From contig MPUH01000726.1 in NCBI GenBank assembly GCA_001970955.1, positions 1 through 38,113 on the forward strand: 38,113 nucleotides of DNA, in the 5' to 3' direction. Position 1 is the stretch's first letter. Every line of letters starts with the position of its first letter. The notes beneath the pieces were generated by a model. That model searched no databases and was not told the DNA's origin. It saw nothing but the letters and a program-made list of their open reading frames with translations. This DNA comes from Stentor coeruleus (Eukaryota > Ciliophora > Heterotrichea > Heterotrichida > Stentoridae). A program made the translations under genes and the position numbers. Positions 1-9,434 of the stretch are shown here, in pieces.

Positions 1-173
1 TGGATTGCACTGTCATCATCACAAATTTGCCCATCAGAAATAACTATTTCTACTCCTATTTCAATCACTGACTCAATTTGATTAACATTTCTCACACTAT
101 TAAATCTTTCTATCTCTCTGCTGAAATTTTCCTGATCCACATCGAAATCTTCACTAACCCAATCGCTTTCCAT
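1..173 (-). CDS. Partial hypothetical protein, acidic N-terminus
   Basis: An open frame runs from ATG at 173 off the left edge of the window (57 complete codons). The peptide is acidic and starts MESDWVSEDFDVDQENFS; I see no recognisable domain. The start is supported by a TATATAAATG context, the same start-proximal motif found before about half the genes here. Function unknown; the rest of the gene lies outside the window. Confidence 0.6.
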   Translation of the reverse strand, partial: MESDWVSEDFDVDQENFSREIERFNSVRNVNQIESVIEIGVEIVISDGQICDDDSAI

Positions 174-397
174 TTATATAAAGTATAATCCCCCATTTTT
201 TTGATTAATATTTAATACTTATTTTTATTTGAGTTAGGCTTTTTAGGTCAATTCTTAAACTAATTACTAAAAAAAAAATAATAATATAAGTATTGACTCT
301 TAAAGATTATTTATATCATCACTAATATACAATTATAACATAAGCACATGAATATTCAATAAAAAAAAGCAAATCTAAATATAATAATCTTAAAGCT

Positions 398-2719
398 TTA
401 ATATTTACTTAAAGAAATGAAATCTCCAGGACTCACTCTTACAACATAAAGTGGGATTTCTAATTCTTCATCTATCTTTCCATGTATCATCCCAAACAAA
501 AACCCTCCTTCAATAACCAAGCAATTATTATTCACCCCAGCCATAAGTGATCCTTTAGGGTGTAATGCTGAACAAACTTTAAACCAAAAAACTTCTTTAC
601 ATATTTCAATGCATGCATCCCCACACAAGCTTCCTTCTAACTCTTTAACTTGATTTTCCCCTTTAATCTCAAAACTGGGTATCCACAACTCTTGAGCGAC
701 TTGTACTTTTTCTATCTTCCCTAATATTTCTTTAGCAAAAAAGAAAGGATTTTTCACATTACCATAATCTCCAGGAACAAAAAATACACTATAAAAAGGG
801 TCTTCAGTTGCGATAATATAAACAGTTTTATCATCACTTTTAAGTACTTCAATATCTGTAAAAATCCTTGTGTACTTTTTATTTTTATATACTACAGGCA
901 AAAATTTACCCCAAGAAAGTCCTAAAGCTGAACAAGATATTGAAGTTTCAAGTGAATCCTTAAGTTCTAAATTTGATAAGTTTATAGATTTCATATCTTT
1001 TGTTGCTAAATCAACTGATATGTCTTTACGATATCTAAAAGCTGGGGGAACTCCTTTCATTTTCCCATAAAGTGGGGTGAAATACTCATGAGAAATCCCA
1101 TTAAAAGGTTTAAATGCACATAATATCCCTACAGCGCTACAATATTGGCCTGGTTCAACTATATTTGAACTTGCAGATCCAATTTGTAAAGCACAAGCAT
1201 ATGATATTTGAATACAATCATCGAATATTGACTCAGATTGAATGATTTCTGTGGTATCTGAACGACGAAGTCCAAGAAGTTGTACTGGGGTTTCGTTTAT
1301 AGCGTAAATCATTTGTTTCCATCTAAAGCCTAACTGGTCAAATACTTGTTTTATAGACTTTTCTGACTCATATTTGCCTTGTTCGTTGATTTTCGATATA
1401 ATCCCAACACGGATTTCAATGCATGGATACTCTTTCCATATATATTTGACGATTTTTTCAGCAATTTTACCAAAAGCTTCAGTATCTACAGCTGATATAT
1501 GGGATATATGAAGACGATTATGCATAGATTTTTGATTTTCAAGGTTAAGGGTAACTAGTCCTACAATTGTCTTACCCATTTTCGCCCATAAAAAAGCAGG
1601 ATATCTCATTGTTAAAGCATTTGCATAAGCGTTTATTGGTTTACCCATACTATCTTGTATCAAAACCGGTACTTCATCAGTATAATTTATAATCTCATTC
1701 TCAATATCCCCAACAATCTCATGAAAAACTATATCTTTAGACTGGTCATCAATTGAAAGCCGGCTTTTGCTTTGACTTATACTCATAACTTTAGGTGTTG
1801 AAATCTCTTGTTCTTCACAAATTTTCATCCCTTCATTAAGTAATATAGTTTCGCTATCTTTGATTTTTTTTAATAAATAGCTTTGGACTGGAAGTTCGAT
1901 TTTATCATTGTTTTTGCGGAAGTGGATGAAAAAAGGGTCGTTTGGGACAAAGTCAATAAAAGCAGCCATTGGGGTTTGAGCTAAGAACTTTGTGTCGTTT
2001 TGCATTTTGATAAGGTAGTTTTCGTTTTCCCATATAAACTTCAGGTTTTCTGGTATGGACTCAGGGTCCATTTCATGAAGGCAATTTCTCCATGCTTGTA
2101 TACATTCTACAACATGTATCGAAAGCATTCTTAAATTCAACAAACTTTCAACTGAATTATGTTTGATTGTACTAGATGCGTTTAATATAGTATCAGCAAA
2201 CTCTTTTAATTCATTCAAAGAATGTTCTCTAGCTTTAACAGCCCTAATAGCTAATTGTGCGGTATTTTTATCTGATTTAAGCAAGTCAATTTCTTTAACC
2301 AGCATCGAAGATTGTTTTTTAACTGAAAGTTTTTCTATTGCCTGCAAGAAAACTTCTCTTTGTGGTTGTGGAATTGACTTTTGATCCCATATTCCAACAA
2401 GTGAGTCCTTCAGTTTTTTAATGATTTGGTTTTTGATTACTGGCGGTCTTCTTATTGATTTTGATGAAGTACATTGAGCTAAGTCTTTTGAAGAAACTTC
2501 TTTTTTTTTACGTACTCTTCCTGGGCCTATTATGATTTTTTTCTTACGGTTCGTTATGCCCATTAACTGTAAGTGTCTATCTTGAAGTGCATTATAGTCA
2601 GGAATCCGTCCTAGATGAAAACGATTATCCCAAGATTGTTCACGGATTTGAAGTTCTTTTTTTGGGGATAACTTGAAAGGCCGTGAACCTGGAATCCTTA
2701 GCATACCATAGTCTAGCAT
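398..2719 (-). CDS. Large hypothetical protein (773 aa) with a possible GNAT-like segment
   Basis: A single uninterrupted frame of 773 codons. The N-terminal 80 residues are basic (RKKKEV and similar), followed by a helical, charged region to about residue 250. A central stretch near residues 360-450 (KMGKTIVGLVTLN, then HISHISAVDTEAFGKIAEKIVKYIWK) has the strand-helix look of a GCN5-related N-acetyltransferase core, but I cannot point to a clean acetyl-CoA loop, so this is a weak inference. The C-terminal 300 residues look globular and I do not recognise them. The start at 2719 (or M6 at 2704) lies just inside a 57-nt sequence that is repeated across an N at 2725; the right-hand copy gives the natural upstream context TATAAAAATAATG. 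Its neighbour TTL is co-directional. No clear family; a ciliate-specific protein is possible. Confidence 0.8.
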   Translation of the reverse strand: MLDYGMLRIPGSRPFKLSPKKELQIREQSWDNRFHLGRIPDYNALQDRHLQLMGITNRKKKIIIGPGRVRKKKEVSSKDLAQCTSSKSIRRPPVIKNQIIKKLKDSLVGIWDQKSIPQPQREVFLQAIEKLSVKKQSSMLVKEIDLLKSDKNTAQLAIRAVKAREHSLNELKEFADTILNASSTIKHNSVESLLNLRMLSIHVVECIQAWRNCLHEMDPESIPENLKFIWENENYLIKMQNDTKFLAQTPMAAFIDFVPNDPFFIHFRKNNDKIELPVQSYLLKKIKDSETILLNEGMKICEEQEISTPKVMSISQSKSRLSIDDQSKDIVFHEIVGDIENEIINYTDEVPVLIQDSMGKPINAYANALTMRYPAFLWAKMGKTIVGLVTLNLENQKSMHNRLHISHISAVDTEAFGKIAEKIVKYIWKEYPCIEIRVGIISKINEQGKYESEKSIKQVFDQLGFRWKQMIYAINETPVQLLGLRRSDTTEIIQSESIFDDCIQISYACALQIGSASSNIVEPGQYCSAVGILCAFKPFNGISHEYFTPLYGKMKGVPPAFRYRKDISVDLATKDMKSINLSNLELKDSLETSISCSALGLSWGKFLPVVYKNKKYTRIFTDIEVLKSDDKTVYIIATEDPFYSVFFVPGDYGNVKNPFFFAKEILGKIEKVQVAQELWIPSFEIKGENQVKELEGSLCGDACIEICKEVFWFKVCSALHPKGSLMAGVNNNCLVIEGGFLFGMIHGKIDEELEIPLYVVRVSPGDFISLSKY

Positions 2720-2782
2720 TATTTNATAACTTGAAAGGCCGTGAACCTGGAATCCTTAGCATACCATAGTCTAGCATTATTT
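2668..2782. repeat. Unmerged 57-nt overlap at scaffold joint (N at 2725)
   Basis: Bases 2668-2724 and 2726-2782 are identical and separated by one N. This is the signature of two contigs placed end to end without collapsing their overlap. The repeat covers the first 18 codons of the 773-aa gene, so the apparent second copy of its start is an artefact. Confidence 0.9.
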
Positions 2783-3156
2783 TTATAAATGGAAATAGTC
2801 GAACATGAGTTTAGATAAAAATATGATGAAATAGGAATTTGTCATAGAAAGTGAATAAAATATTGTATCCTTTTATGTATTGGGTATTTTATTTTTGTTT
2901 TGTAAGTTAAATTATAGTCTCTTTTTGAAATGTCAATAAAATAGAGAAATATTTCGTAATGTTGTATTAGANTTTATAAATGGAAATAGTCGAACATGAG
3001 TTTAGATAAAAATATGATGAAATAGGAATTTGTCATTGAAAGTGAATTAGATATTGTGTGTTTTTATGTATTTTATTTTTGTTTTGTAGGCTAAATTATA
3101 GTCTCTTTTTGAAATGTCAATAAAATAGAGAAATATTTCGTAATGTTGTATTAGGG
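2782..3156. repeat. Two diverged ~185-nt copies flanking an N at 2972
   Basis: Bases 2782-2970 and 2973-3156 are the same sequence with scattered substitutions and a small length difference near the TATTGGGTATTTTA stretch. The piece between the Ns at 2725 and 2972 is only 246 nt. This fits a small contig carrying a second haplotype, or less likely a diverged tandem duplication. It lies in the 5' flank of the 773-aa gene. Confidence 0.8.
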
Positions 3157-3419
3157 AAATTAGTATTGAAAATGTGTAAAGGATTAATATGTAATAATAA
3201 AATTAATGAATTTGGCTTTTGAATGATCCAGATAATATATATTAATTATAATTGAGTTTAATTTGAAGCTAGAGAAGATATTGCATTGCAATCTGAATAT
3301 CACAATTTTCACAAATACATTCTCAAAGCTATATAATAATGTAACCAAATATCCCAGCCTAACTTTATTCAAAAATCTTTATCCTAACTTAATGACTAAT
3401 TATCCATACAAACGCAAAC
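2783..3419. other. Intergenic region between the 773-aa gene and TTL gene
   Basis: Holds the diverged duplicate described above and about 260 nt of AT-rich sequence. Short frames in it (for example around 3184-3511) have no homology that I recognise and look like chance frames. It serves as 5' flank of the 773-aa gene and 3' flank of the TTL gene, both on the minus strand. Confidence 0.6.
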
Positions 3420-4889
3420 CTACACACACTCCATATCCAACAACCCATGATACTTTTCCCACAAAATCTTCCTATCATCAAAAATCCACTCAAAATCGCT
3501 CCCTTCAATAACACTATCAACATCTGCATTATACATAATCGCATACTGCATATCAACAATTGTCTGTAAAACTTTACTATTCAAATCCCTCTTCATATCA
3601 TTTTTTTCCGTAACACAAGGCGTAAGATTTGCTTCAATAAACCAAAGATGTAGTTTTTCATCAAGTATAAAATCAATACCAAACAATTCAAAAACCCCTG
3701 GATGTTTTAACATAAGCCCAAGATTCATCCTAACAATATGCAGCATATATTTTTTCATCTCTTTTCTTAAAACATTATCCATCCATCCTTTCTCAACATA
3801 TCCATTTTTTACTAAATAATCTTCAAATTGATTATATCCCCAACCTTGATCATTAAGTGCATCTTGAAACTGACTTTCAGATGCATTTTTTTTATTTAAG
3901 TAATTTTCAGCAACATCTAAATTTGTCAAATGCTTAGATCGATCTGAAATCTCAGGGTCATATTGATCAAGAGTTATCCTAACAAACCCATCATGAAATA
4001 AAATCATTAAAGGATCCATGCTAGCTATAAGCAAATAAGCTCTAAAATCAAACTTTTTCCCATCGATAAGAAAAGGATCATTAATATATTTCTGAGCAAT
4101 AAACCCAGAAGCTTCATTACATTTATTCCCATAATCATATTCTTCTAAAGCAAGCTTTCTGTTTTCTTCATCAATCAAAGTTATCCCCTGGCCATTGTGA
4201 CTATATCTTGAGATTTTAACTATCCAATTGATTTGTGGACCACTTTCTTGGGCAAGTTGGGAAAAGTATTCTTTACATTGATTCAAGTCTGATAAATCAT
4301 ATGTTTTTGGTAATATCGTCAAATGATTAAAACAATTCGCCCTTCCTTTATAGTATTTTTTCCCATATTCTTGTAAACGATTTGCTGTCTCATCTTTAAA
4401 ATTCAAATGATGATTACCTGGGATATGATTATATCTTTGACCTTTACATAGAAAATGTTTTCCTATTTCATGATAGTCATGCCAAGCTGGTTCATGAACA
4501 AAAAACATTGAAATTTCTGGGTATAGTTTTTCCCATGGATGATATTTTGAGTTCATTCTTGTAAAATGTTGAGGCATAACAAGTTTTGTGTAATTACTTA
4601 AAACTTTTCTTGTATATGAATCATAAGTATAATCTGCATATAATATTTTATTTGATCTTATTGGAATACCTAATGAATTGAGGTATATTTTTGATGTTGA
4701 TTGATACCTTGAAACCTCATCACAATATGTTGGGAAATTTATTATGTTTTGATGCATACGGTCAGGGAGTAATCTTTGTATGTATTCCTCCCAGGCTAAT
4801 GATTGGTCCCAGGGTTGTGAGAAATTAAGTAAAAAGAAAAAATTCGCTAAGAAAGCTAGGATAATGATGAGTTTACAACTTTCCAACAT
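3420..4889 (-). CDS. Tubulin-tyrosine-ligase (TTL) family protein with N-terminal membrane/signal segment
   Basis: 489 aa. TTL-family ATP-grasp ligases attach amino acids (Tyr, Glu or Gly) to proteins, classically tubulin. Visible motifs are the ATP-binding WIVKISRYSHNGQGITLI (222-239, K225), the substrate/ATP motif KFDFR (279-283) and the metal-binding pair GIDFILD (D406) with WFIEANLTPC (E419, N421). All key residues appear present, so the enzyme is probably active. Unusually, residues 6-23 are a strongly hydrophobic helix directly after the start, followed by a Pro/Trp-containing stretch, which would send the protein to the ER lumen or anchor it in a membrane. Most TTLs are cytosolic, so its acceptor may not be tubulin. 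The start has the context TATAAATG. The CDPK gene upstream on the same strand ends only 70 nt before this ATG. Confidence 0.9.
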   Translation of the reverse strand: MLESCKLIIILAFLANFFFLLNFSQPWDQSLAWEEYIQRLLPDRMHQNIINFPTYCDEVSRYQSTSKIYLNSLGIPIRSNKILYADYTYDSYTRKVLSNYTKLVMPQHFTRMNSKYHPWEKLYPEISMFFVHEPAWHDYHEIGKHFLCKGQRYNHIPGNHHLNFKDETANRLQEYGKKYYKGRANCFNHLTILPKTYDLSDLNQCKEYFSQLAQESGPQINWIVKISRYSHNGQGITLIDEENRKLALEEYDYGNKCNEASGFIAQKYINDPFLIDGKKFDFRAYLLIASMDPLMILFHDGFVRITLDQYDPEISDRSKHLTNLDVAENYLNKKNASESQFQDALNDQGWGYNQFEDYLVKNGYVEKGWMDNVLRKEMKKYMLHIVRMNLGLMLKHPGVFELFGIDFILDEKLHLWFIEANLTPCVTEKNDMKRDLNSKVLQTIVDMQYAIMYNADVDSVIEGSDFEWIFDDRKILWEKYHGLLDMECV

Positions 4890-4959
4890 TTATATGCTAA
4901 AATTGTATAGGGTTATATGCTTATAACTAAGAAATAGAAATGTGTTTATAATTACTTCA

Positions 4960-6486
4960 TTACAAAATTTCTCCCTCAGTCATAAATTTCATACAAATTT
5001 TTTCAAATTCATCATAGTCAATTACCCCATCATTATTTTTATCTGCATCTCTCATGATTTCTATATATTGTTGGTTATCTAAACCTCCAATCATTTCTTT
5101 CAATTCATTTATATCGATTTTCCCATCTCCATTGAGATCGAAAGTTTTGAATGCTGATTGGAGTTTTTTCTTTGATAGAGTTCCTCTCCAGTCCATAGCT
5201 GCAGTAAGGAATTCTGAGTAATCAATATAATCGCTTCCATCAGCATCGCATTCTTCAATAATCCTTTCAATATCAAAATACTTAGTAAATCTAACTTTCT
5301 CTATCCCTTCCATAATTTCTTCCCTACTTAATTTCCCATCACCATTAGCATCTAAAATCATAAAAGCATTCTGAAGTTCTTTAAGTTCTTGTTGTGTAGA
5401 TAAATGGGATACTATAAACTCAAATGTAGCATGTTGTATTTTTTCCTGCGATCTAAAAAATATAAGGTTTTTTACAGAATCCAATCTTATCTTATGGCAT
5501 AACCCATTCATATTGCTTTGTATCCATGGGTGCATCATAATCTCTTTAGCCATAGGCCTTTTATTCGGATCTTTATCCAACATTAATCCTGCCAAATCCT
5601 TAGCATCCTGTGACACTTTACTCCATTCTTTTTCAGGAAACTCAACTTCTTTATTAATAATTTGCCTAATAGTATCACTTTCTCTCGACCCTAAAAAAGG
5701 TAAATATCCACATAGCATAACATATAAAATGACCCCACAACTCCACAAGTCGCTTTTTTCAGTAAACACATTATTAAAAACCTCAGGGGCTGTATAATGA
5801 GGCTAACTAAATATTACCTGTCCATATCTTCGTGCAGGGGAAAAACTATTACTAGTCAATCTTGATATACCAAAATCGATAACTTTTAACGGAGAGTTTT
5901 TCGATTGGTCTACTAACAAAAGATTTTCTGGCTTTAAGTCTCTATGTAAAACTCCATGTGAATGACAATAGCTTACAGCTGATATTATTTGATGCATATA
6001 TCTTGCAGCTTGTTTTTCTTTGAAATTTTTTAGTTCAACTATTTTATCAAAAAGTTCACCTCCATAAAACAACTCTGTGACTATATGATAACATCTATTG
6101 TCTTGAATTACTTCTGTTATTTTTATTATGTTAGGATGGTCAAGTTTTCTTAGTATATCAACTTCTAAAAGCATGTTTTTGACTTCAGAAAGTTTTACAA
6201 ATGATTTCATTATAGTCTTCATAGCTTTTTCAACACCTGTAGCTTTATGAATTACTCTTCTTACACACCCATAAGCCCCTTCACCTAGAATTTCTTTTAT
6301 TTCATAATGATCTGCAACATGACCCTCTATACATTTTATCATTTGCCTTGTCACAATTCGGATTACGGTTTTGTTTCGGACATCTCGACGTTGAAATGGC
6401 TTTGCCCCTTCAAGGTTTGTTTCGATTTTGATTTCTCCTGTTGATTGATCTTCTTGGAATTTTGTTATTGCGTTACAGCAGCCCAT
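4960..6486 (-). CDS. Calcium-dependent protein kinase (CDPK), two exons
   Basis: Exons 6486-5818 and 5802-4960 give 503 aa. A Ser/Thr kinase domain (about 60-310) carries the glycine loop LGEGAYGCV, K90, HRD (181-183) and DFG (204-206). A junction segment and four EF-hands follow: DANGDGKLSREE, DADGSDYIDYSE, DLNGDGKIDINE and DKNNDGVIDYDE. This is the classic CDPK layout, activated by calcium binding to the C-terminal lobe. MGCC at the N-terminus predicts myristoylation plus palmitoylation and so membrane association. The 15-nt intron sits in the activation segment after Gln223; splicing restores RRYGQ-PHYTAPEV, matching the usual APE motif. Without splicing, an in-frame TAG ends the kinase before APE and removes all EF-hands. 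Divergent from the SAPS gene. Confidence 0.95.
5803..5817 (-). other. 15-nt intron in CDPK gene
   Basis: On the minus strand the intron reads GTAATATTTAGTTAG. It is phase 0 and contains an in-frame TAG. Removing it joins two kinase halves exactly at a conserved motif. The candidate branch A is at position 10. Confidence 0.95.
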
Positions 6487-7654
6487 AATTATTACATGTT
6501 AAAAAAATTGAATTTAGTGAGAGGAATAGATGTAGGTAGAAAGAGTTTATAGGAATTGAAAACTGTTATGGGTTTTTTATATGTTGAAATGAAGGAATAG
6601 TTTTTTTTTTTGAGTTTTTTTTATTAGAAAGTGTTGAGGAGATTGTGGGTTTTAAGAAGATTGTTGTGGATGAGAAAATTAACCTATTTTTGGGGATTTA
6701 AGAGTCGCTAAGGGTTAGAAATATAAGCTGATTTAGAGTTTATGATTTAGATTTGGTTTGAGGATGTAAGGAATTATGACTAAAATTTGATTTAATTTAT
6801 ATTAAGGATTATTTTTGTATTGATGCTAGTTTTTAAATTTAGGTAGTTGATATAGGGTTAATATGGGATGATTAGAAATAGGATTTTTCAAATTGCTTGG
6901 ACTTATTGTTTATTTTGCTTGTAGGATCAAACTTGATAATTAATTTTTACTTTTGCTATAATGCAAATTTAAAAAAATAATAATGTTTGAAAATTACATG
7001 TTGGGTATTTATTTTCTATAGGATTTCCAGAATCTGTACATACTAAAGAATTTTTTATATAAAAACAGAATCTTAAAAATCTTTATTTTTTTCACATCAA
7101 ATTCACTATTTACTTAAACAAAATTTCAAAAATCTAAAACTAAACCTATTTTGGAACTAAGTTATTTCATTTTATCACAATCAAAAATATATCATTTTTT
7201 ATATTCAAAATATTAACAATTTTCGCTTTAAACTTTATGTTTATTCTTTTTCCCTATAGTGTTAATTAATAAAATATTTACCATTTTCCAAGCCCTTGCT
7301 ACCTTTTCTTACACTACTTGACCAAAAATTTTTGTTATGTTATNCTTTATGTTTATTCTTTTTCCCTATAGTGTTAATTAATAAAATATTTACCATTTTC
7401 CAAGCCCTTGCTACCTTTTCTTTCTCTTCATTAATTAAGATAAATCAAAAAAATCCTAAAATAATGCTTACATAATTTATCAGGGCCTAAACTATAATTT
7501 TGTCTCTTTGGACTAACTTATATTGGCTTAATAAAAAGATAATTTTTCAGCATCTCTATACTTTATATTTCTAATCCTTAACATAGCAACTTAAACTTAT
7601 AAAAAACCCAAAAAAAATAGCATTTCCATGATGAGATATTATATAAAAAGATAA
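6487..7654. other. Divergent intergenic region between CDPK and SAPS genes
   Basis: No gene seen. The first part (6487 to about 6900) is G-rich and almost C-free on the plus strand: I counted about 30 G to 1 C in 6541-6660. The later part (about 7020-7650) is C-rich and G-poor. Each half is therefore C-rich on the coding strand of the gene it precedes. An N at 7344 with a duplicated overlap lies inside. Confidence 0.7.
7233..7422. repeat. Unmerged 78-nt overlap at scaffold joint (N at 7344)
   Basis: Bases 7233-7310 and 7345-7422 are identical. The left copy is followed by 33 nt (7311-7343) that differ from what follows the right copy, then the N. This looks like a contig end with a few unreliable or allelic bases, not a biological repeat. 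Confidence 0.85.
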
Positions 7655-9271
7655 ATGCAATCAAGAAAGTCAGTATTAGCAACTCAATACAGCAGTTTCC
7701 TTAAAGCAAACCCTGATTTAGATGATGTTCTAAACAATGATCGGACTGTAGACGAAATATGCTGCTTGAATCCCGAGTTCCCATCTTAGTAATAACCATA
7801 CAGTATAACTAGAGAAATAGTACAACAACTCATCCGTTATATCATAGAAGAGCCTCTTGACCCAGCAAACACTTTACAAGCTTGTAAGTTTCCTCTTGTG
7901 GCCAGTGAATTTTTTACAAATGACCTACCTTGTATAAGTAAAATCCTTTTCCAAGAACCGGGACTTATACATTATTTGTTCTCTTTTATCACCCGTGAAG
8001 GACCTTTGAATTTTTTATTAGCTGGGTATTTCCAAAAAGCATTTGAAAGCTGCTATAGTTACAATTCTGAAGAATTTCTTACAATTATTTTCAAAGAATC
8101 TCTTCACATAACCATGCTTAAACATATAAAGTCTAGCTCAATTGCCGATATTGTATATCTTATACTAACAAGCAAAGGAGATTTAGATAAAAGACATGAA
8201 CTTTTAGCAGAAACGACAAAACTCATAAGCAGTAAAAACTATATGGTATCTTTTAACGCTAGTGGTATTCTATGCAGAATTAGTAAAGAAGAGGAAATAT
8301 ACCAATATTTTATATCAGAAATGATTATTGGTCAGATTTTAGATAAAATATCATCTGCTGATATATGGGTTGTGAGAAATGCAGGAAATGTTATTAAGTG
8401 TATATTGGGATCTTCAGGAGATTTGGTTGTTCAATATATTAATAAGAGAATAGGACAGTTTGCAGATATTTTGTGTGGAGAAAGTGAGGGGAAAATCCTC
8501 ATGCAGTTTGGCGTTGAAGTTCAAAGCTTTGGAGAGCACAGACTAATAATCCTTGAACTATTTGTGCTTCTTTGCAATTTTCCTAGTTTAGTTAGTGAGA
8601 TATCAAAAGAAATCGAAAGAATAGTTTTGTTATTAGAAAAATACAAGTGGAGTTCTTACTTTCATCATGCATTTACAGTTTTTATAGAGGCATTATTAAA
8701 CAGTTCAGCAAAAGAGTATATTGAAGCATTGGTTAATGCTGATTTTCCTCAGATTTTAATCGATATCGCAACTTATAATGTCCTTGACTGTAAAAAATAC
8801 TCAACAACCATAGGGTGTACAGGCCATGTATACAAAATGATTAATTTGTTAGTCAACAGTAAAATTGATTCAATAAGCACATCTATGGGAATTATCGACG
8901 GTTGGGAACTTTTTCAAGTAAAACTTGATTGTTACAATGATATTGAAAGGGAAACTGTTAATGGAAAATCAAACATAAACTTCTTTGAAAACATGAGCAG
9001 CGAGGATAGTTATGAAAAAGCTGAAGAAAATGATTTGATTCCAGAGTAAAGTTTATATAGCTATCCATATACCAAACCAATTACAGGGAAAGAACTGGAG
9101 GAACTAACAGACTTGTTTGATATTGAAGATAAGAAGCTACAAAAAAACACTTTTATGTCGACTAAGTGTATTACCAATGCTACTTTAGCAGAACTTGCTG
9201 CAAATGAATATTTAGACAATGTATACTGGAAGCCAAATTTAAATACTTGTCACTTAGATGAACTTGAGTAA
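7655..9271 (+). CDS. SAPS-domain regulatory subunit of protein phosphatase 6, three exons
   Basis: Exons 7655-7788, 7804-9045 and 9061-9271 give 528 aa. SAPS proteins bind the PP6 catalytic subunit (yeast Sit4) and direct it to substrates. Family features are the N-terminal PSYITREIVQQLIRYI, then PLDPANTLQACKFPLVASE, then an all-helical repeat region with GPLNFLLAGYF, and the C-terminal LDNVYWKPNLN near the end. The two 15-nt introns are needed: without the first, the first 50 residues and much of the SAPS signature are lost, and without the second the last 70 are lost. The ATG at 7655 is preceded by TATAAAAAGATAA. The domain ends shortly before the C-terminus, so the long variable tail of animal PP6R proteins is absent. 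Confidence 0.9.
7789..7803 (+). other. 15-nt intron 1 of the SAPS gene
   Basis: Sequence GTAATAACCATACAG, the only one in the window ending CAG. It is phase 2; read-through meets TAG, TAA, TAA at once. Splicing joins EFPSY to ITREIVQQL. The candidate branch A is at position 10. Confidence 0.9.
9046..9060 (+). other. 15-nt intron 2 of the SAPS gene
   Basis: Sequence GTAAAGTTTATATAG, phase 2, giving GAG TAA if retained. Splicing joins NDLIPD to YPYTKPITG and opens a further 70 codons. The candidate branch A is at position 10. Confidence 0.9.
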
Positions 9272-9434
9272 TAATTAGGTTAAGGTAGTCGATACAAATA
9301 ATTATTGGAACATCTGTTTTTTGTTGTATTTATAATATATAAAGATAAGCAGACTTGAGTATAGTGTAAAAAAAAAAACTACACAAATTAAGTTTTTTAA
9401 TATAAAATTCTATCAAATAACTAAGGGTTAATAA

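Noticed and set aside
870-1070. Plus-strand frame inside the 773-aa gene, and similar antisense frames (2163-2384, 9.4-10.8 kb, 18060-18664, 34107-34325)
   Set aside because: They lie opposite well-supported genes and have no domain, start context or composition of their own.
3184-3511. Two overlapping opposite-strand small frames before the TTL gene
   Set aside because: Low-complexity AT-rich products, no start motif, and one overlaps the TTL 3' end antisense.
7898-9049. Frame starting MASEFF as a complete gene
   Set aside because: Its first codon is GTG. The gene begins at ATG 7655 and continues after 9045; two 15-nt introns explain the breaks and restore the SAPS ends.
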